Source: Escherichia boydii (lineage in GTDB: Bacteria > Pseudomonadota > Gammaproteobacteria > Enterobacterales > Enterobacteriaceae). From it: a stretch of 64,000 nt of DNA. Of this stretch, positions 62,185 to 64,000 are shown piece by piece (positions within the stretch are counted from its first letter, which is position 1; the number at the start of each line of letters is the position of its first letter). A model generated the notes under the pieces. That model made no database searches and had not been told where the DNA came from. It worked only from the letters and a program-made list of their open reading frames with translations. The stretch spans positions 1,736,001-1,800,000 of the forward strand of contig CP169086.1 in assembly GCA_041890495.1 (NCBI GenBank), in the 5' to 3' direction. The position numbers and the translations under genes were made by a program.

Positions 62185-63915
62185 ATGATACAGGACGCTT
62201 TTGTACGTCAGAGGGCAAGACAACTTTACTGGCAGGGCTACCCGCCAGCGGAGATCGCGCGCCTGATGGGGATTAATCAGAACACAGTTTACGCCTGGAA
62301 GAAACGCGATGAATGGGATGAAACATCACCTATTCAGCGAGTAACCCAGACTTTTGATGCGCGCCTTATCCAGCTTGGTGAAAAGGACAAGAAAACCGGG
62401 GGTGATTACAAGGAGATTGACCTGCTGACCCGGCAACTGAAAAAACTGTCTGATGGACAACCGGCAGGGGCTGGCACGGGCAAAAAGCCGCGCAAACGTA
62501 AGCTGAAAAACCACTTCACCGAAGAACAGATCGTTGCGCTGCGGGAGAAAATACTGGATTCCCTGTCGTGGCATCAACGCGGCTGGTATGAGCAACGCCA
62601 CCACCGAAACCGCATGATACTGAAGTCCCGCCAGATTGGTGCAACCTGGTACTTTGCGCGCGAGGCGTTACTTGATGCGCTGCGCGACGATGTGAAATAC
62701 CCGTACCAGCGCAACCAGATATTTCTGTCCGCATCCCGCCGACAGGCTCACCAGTTCAGGGGATTCATTCAGAAGGCAGCGGAAGAAGTAGACGTTGAGC
62801 TTAAGGGCGGCGACAAAATCGTACTGAGTAACGGCGCAGAGCTGCATTTCCTCGGCACGTCCGCTGCAACAGCGCAGTCATATACGGGCAACCTGAAGTT
62901 TGACGAATTCTTCTGGGTCAGCAACTTCACCAACCTGCGAAAGGTTGCAGGGGCGATGGCTACGCTGAAGGGACTGACGCGTACCTACTTTTCCACGCCG
63001 TCAGGTGAAACCCATGAGGCTTACCCGTTCTGGACGGGCGATCGCTGGAATGAAAAACGCCCGAAGGCACAGCGCAAAGCGTTTGATGTGGGCTGGAAAA
63101 CGCTGAACAGCGGGCTGTTGTGCCCGGATAAAACCTGGCGTCAGATTGTCACCCTGAAGGATGTGATAGACCACGGCTGGGAGTACACCGATCTTGAAGA
63201 GATTCAGGATGAAAACAGCGAGGATGAATTCCGCAACCTGTACATGTGCGAGTTCGTTCGCGATGGCGAGTCAGCCTTCAACCTTAACGCACTGATTGGC
63301 TGCGGGGCAGATGGTTATGACGAATGGCCGGACTGGAAGCCTTTCGCGTCCAGGCCGATGGGTAATCGTCCGGTCTGGATAGGCTATGACGCCAACGGCA
63401 GCAGCGGCAACGGTGACAGCGGCGCGATTTGCGTTGTGGTTCCGCCACTGGTGCCGGGCGGTAAATTCCGCACGGTAGAAACGGAACAGGTGCGCGGCCT
63501 TGAGTTTGAAGAGCAGGCGAAGGTTATCGAAAATTTCACCTTCAAATACAACGTCCAGCATGTCGGTATAGACGTAACGGGCGGTAACGGTGAGGCCGTT
63601 TACCAGATAGTGAAGAAGTTTTTCCCAATGGCAATGCCCTACACCATGTCAATGACGTCAAAGCGCGCCCTGGTGCTGAAAATGCTACAGCTGATCCGCG
63701 CTGGCCGCTGGGAATATGACCGCAGCGAGCGCGCCCTGATCAACGCCTTTAACTCTGTACGTAAGGTAAAGACGCCTGGCGGATTCATCACCTATGACAC
63801 TGACCGCTCGCGCGGCGTCAGCCACGGTGATTTAGCCTGGGCGAATATGCTCGCCATTATTAACGAACCGCTGGGCCAGGAGAGTGGCAGCGGCGGGTTT
63901 GCTATGGAGTTCTGA
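62185..63915 (+). CDS. Terminase large subunit gpP
   Basis: 576 residues. An N-terminal helix-turn-helix (EIARLMGINQNTVYAWKKRD) is followed by the ATPase with Walker A-like KSRQIGATWYFARE and Walker B LKFDEFFW, then the RNase H-like nuclease with acidic residues in WIGYDANGSSGN, HVGIDVTGGNG and SHGDLAWANM. It packages DNA at cos. The ATG at 62185 is behind GGAGGGCAG. Confidence 0.95.
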   Translation: MIQDAFVRQRARQLYWQGYPPAEIARLMGINQNTVYAWKKRDEWDETSPIQRVTQTFDARLIQLGEKDKKTGGDYKEIDLLTRQLKKLSDGQPAGAGTGKKPRKRKLKNHFTEEQIVALREKILDSLSWHQRGWYEQRHHRNRMILKSRQIGATWYFAREALLDALRDDVKYPYQRNQIFLSASRRQAHQFRGFIQKAAEEVDVELKGGDKIVLSNGAELHFLGTSAATAQSYTGNLKFDEFFWVSNFTNLRKVAGAMATLKGLTRTYFSTPSGETHEAYPFWTGDRWNEKRPKAQRKAFDVGWKTLNSGLLCPDKTWRQIVTLKDVIDHGWEYTDLEEIQDENSEDEFRNLYMCEFVRDGESAFNLNALIGCGADGYDEWPDWKPFASRPMGNRPVWIGYDANGSSGNGDSGAICVVVPPLVPGGKFRTVETEQVRGLEFEEQAKVIENFTFKYNVQHVGIDVTGGNGEAVYQIVKKFFPMAMPYTMSMTSKRALVLKMLQLIRAGRWEYDRSERALINAFNSVRKVKTPGGFITYDTDRSRGVSHGDLAWANMLAIINEPLGQESGSGGFAMEF

Positions 63916-64000
63916 TGAAGAAGCGCACCTACAAAAATAAACACACTGCCAGCAGTGGCAGTACCGGACAGCCTGATATCTCTGACGCGCTCAGAAGCGA
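63915..64000 (+). CDS. Portal protein gpQ, N-terminal fragment
   Basis: The first 28 codons only; the window ends inside the gene. It begins MKKRTYKNKHTASSGSTGQP, and the start overlaps the P stop as TGATG, so the pair is coupled, as P and Q are in P2. The identification as the portal protein rests on position and the basic N-terminus. Confidence 0.8.
   Translation, partial: MKKRTYKNKHTASSGSTGQPDISDALRS

Larger units (their letters stand above)
43825..64000. mobile_element. P2-like prophage, late region (right part outside the window)
   Basis: From ogr to the portal gene the content is that of a P2-like phage, with ogr-D at one end and Q at the other. The integrase, repressor and replication genes are not here and should lie beyond 64 kb. 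The exact left boundary is not resolved: it must lie between the end of yeaD (43782) and ogr (44431). I see no tRNA or obvious direct repeat. All phage ORFs in the window are intact. Confidence 0.9.

Noticed and set aside
43825..64000. Defence or toxin system in the prophage
   Set aside because: All recognisable genes are structural, lysis or packaging. Only the lipoprotein and the 30-residue peptide are unexplained, and neither shows a defence motif.
1..64000. CRISPR arrays, tRNA or rRNA genes, insertion sequences
   Set aside because: No regularly spaced repeats, cloverleaf-type segments, rRNA sequence or transposase was recognised.

Overview
The window is chromosome from an enteric bacterium of the Enterobacter type, ending inside a P2-like prophage. 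Gene order from yniB to yeaD follows the Escherichia coli K-12 map (yniB-hxpB-ydjM-tcyP-cedA-katE-chb-osmE-nadE-cho-ves-spy-ast-xthA-ynj-gdhA-topB-selD-ydjA-sppA-ansA-pncA-msrB-gapA-yeaD). Most proteins are diverged from E. coli as expected for Enterobacter or a close relative. The extras also fit that group: a secreted GH18 chitinase between pncA and yeaC, and Enterobacter-style REP-like repeats. All E. coli comparisons here are from memory, not from a search.

Chromosomal half (1-43.8 kb). Functions run from a sugar-phosphate phosphatase, LexA-controlled ydjM and cho, cystine uptake (tcyP) and catalase HPII, through the chitobiose operon chbBCARFG, NAD synthetase, the periplasmic chaperone Spy and the arginine succinyltransferase operon astCADBE with a sigma-54 promoter. 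These are followed by exonuclease III, the ynjBCD ABC transporter with rhodanese YnjE, glutamate dehydrogenase, topoisomerase III, SelD, signal peptide peptidase, asparaginase I, nicotinamidase, chitinase, MsrB and GAPDH.

Two features of this half stand out. Several tracts encode proteins essentially identical to E. coli K-12 (chbF, chbA-osmE, the N-terminus of astD to xthA, the C-terminus of ynjE, topB-sppA, msrB-yeaD), with switches in the middle of genes. In or at the edges of these tracts seven genes (chbR, chbF, chbG, xthA, sppA, msrB, yeaD) carry single-base insertions or deletions, mostly in homopolymers. Correcting them restores full family length, and chbG also has a stop at codon 4. 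This looks more like patched or low-quality sequence than natural decay, although recombination with E. coli DNA is the biological alternative.

Prophage half (about 43.8-64 kb). This is the late region of a P2-like phage: ogr, D, the tail sheath-tube-tape operon FI-FII-E/E'-T-U, fibre and baseplate genes tfa-H-I-J-W-V, S and R, a lysis cassette (Rz1/Rz, SAR endolysin, holin), X, L, and the head genes M-N-O with divergent P and Q. The integrase and early region lie outside the window. The whole FI-to-U operon is inverted relative to P2, so sheath and D genes are divergent around a single candidate Ogr-type late-promoter box. A related box sits between the divergent O and P genes. The E gene carries a T-TTT-TTG heptamer for the -1 frameshift product E-E'. 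A small lipoprotein gene lies between ogr and the bacterial junction and may be prophage cargo. No tRNA, rRNA, CRISPR array or insertion sequence was seen.
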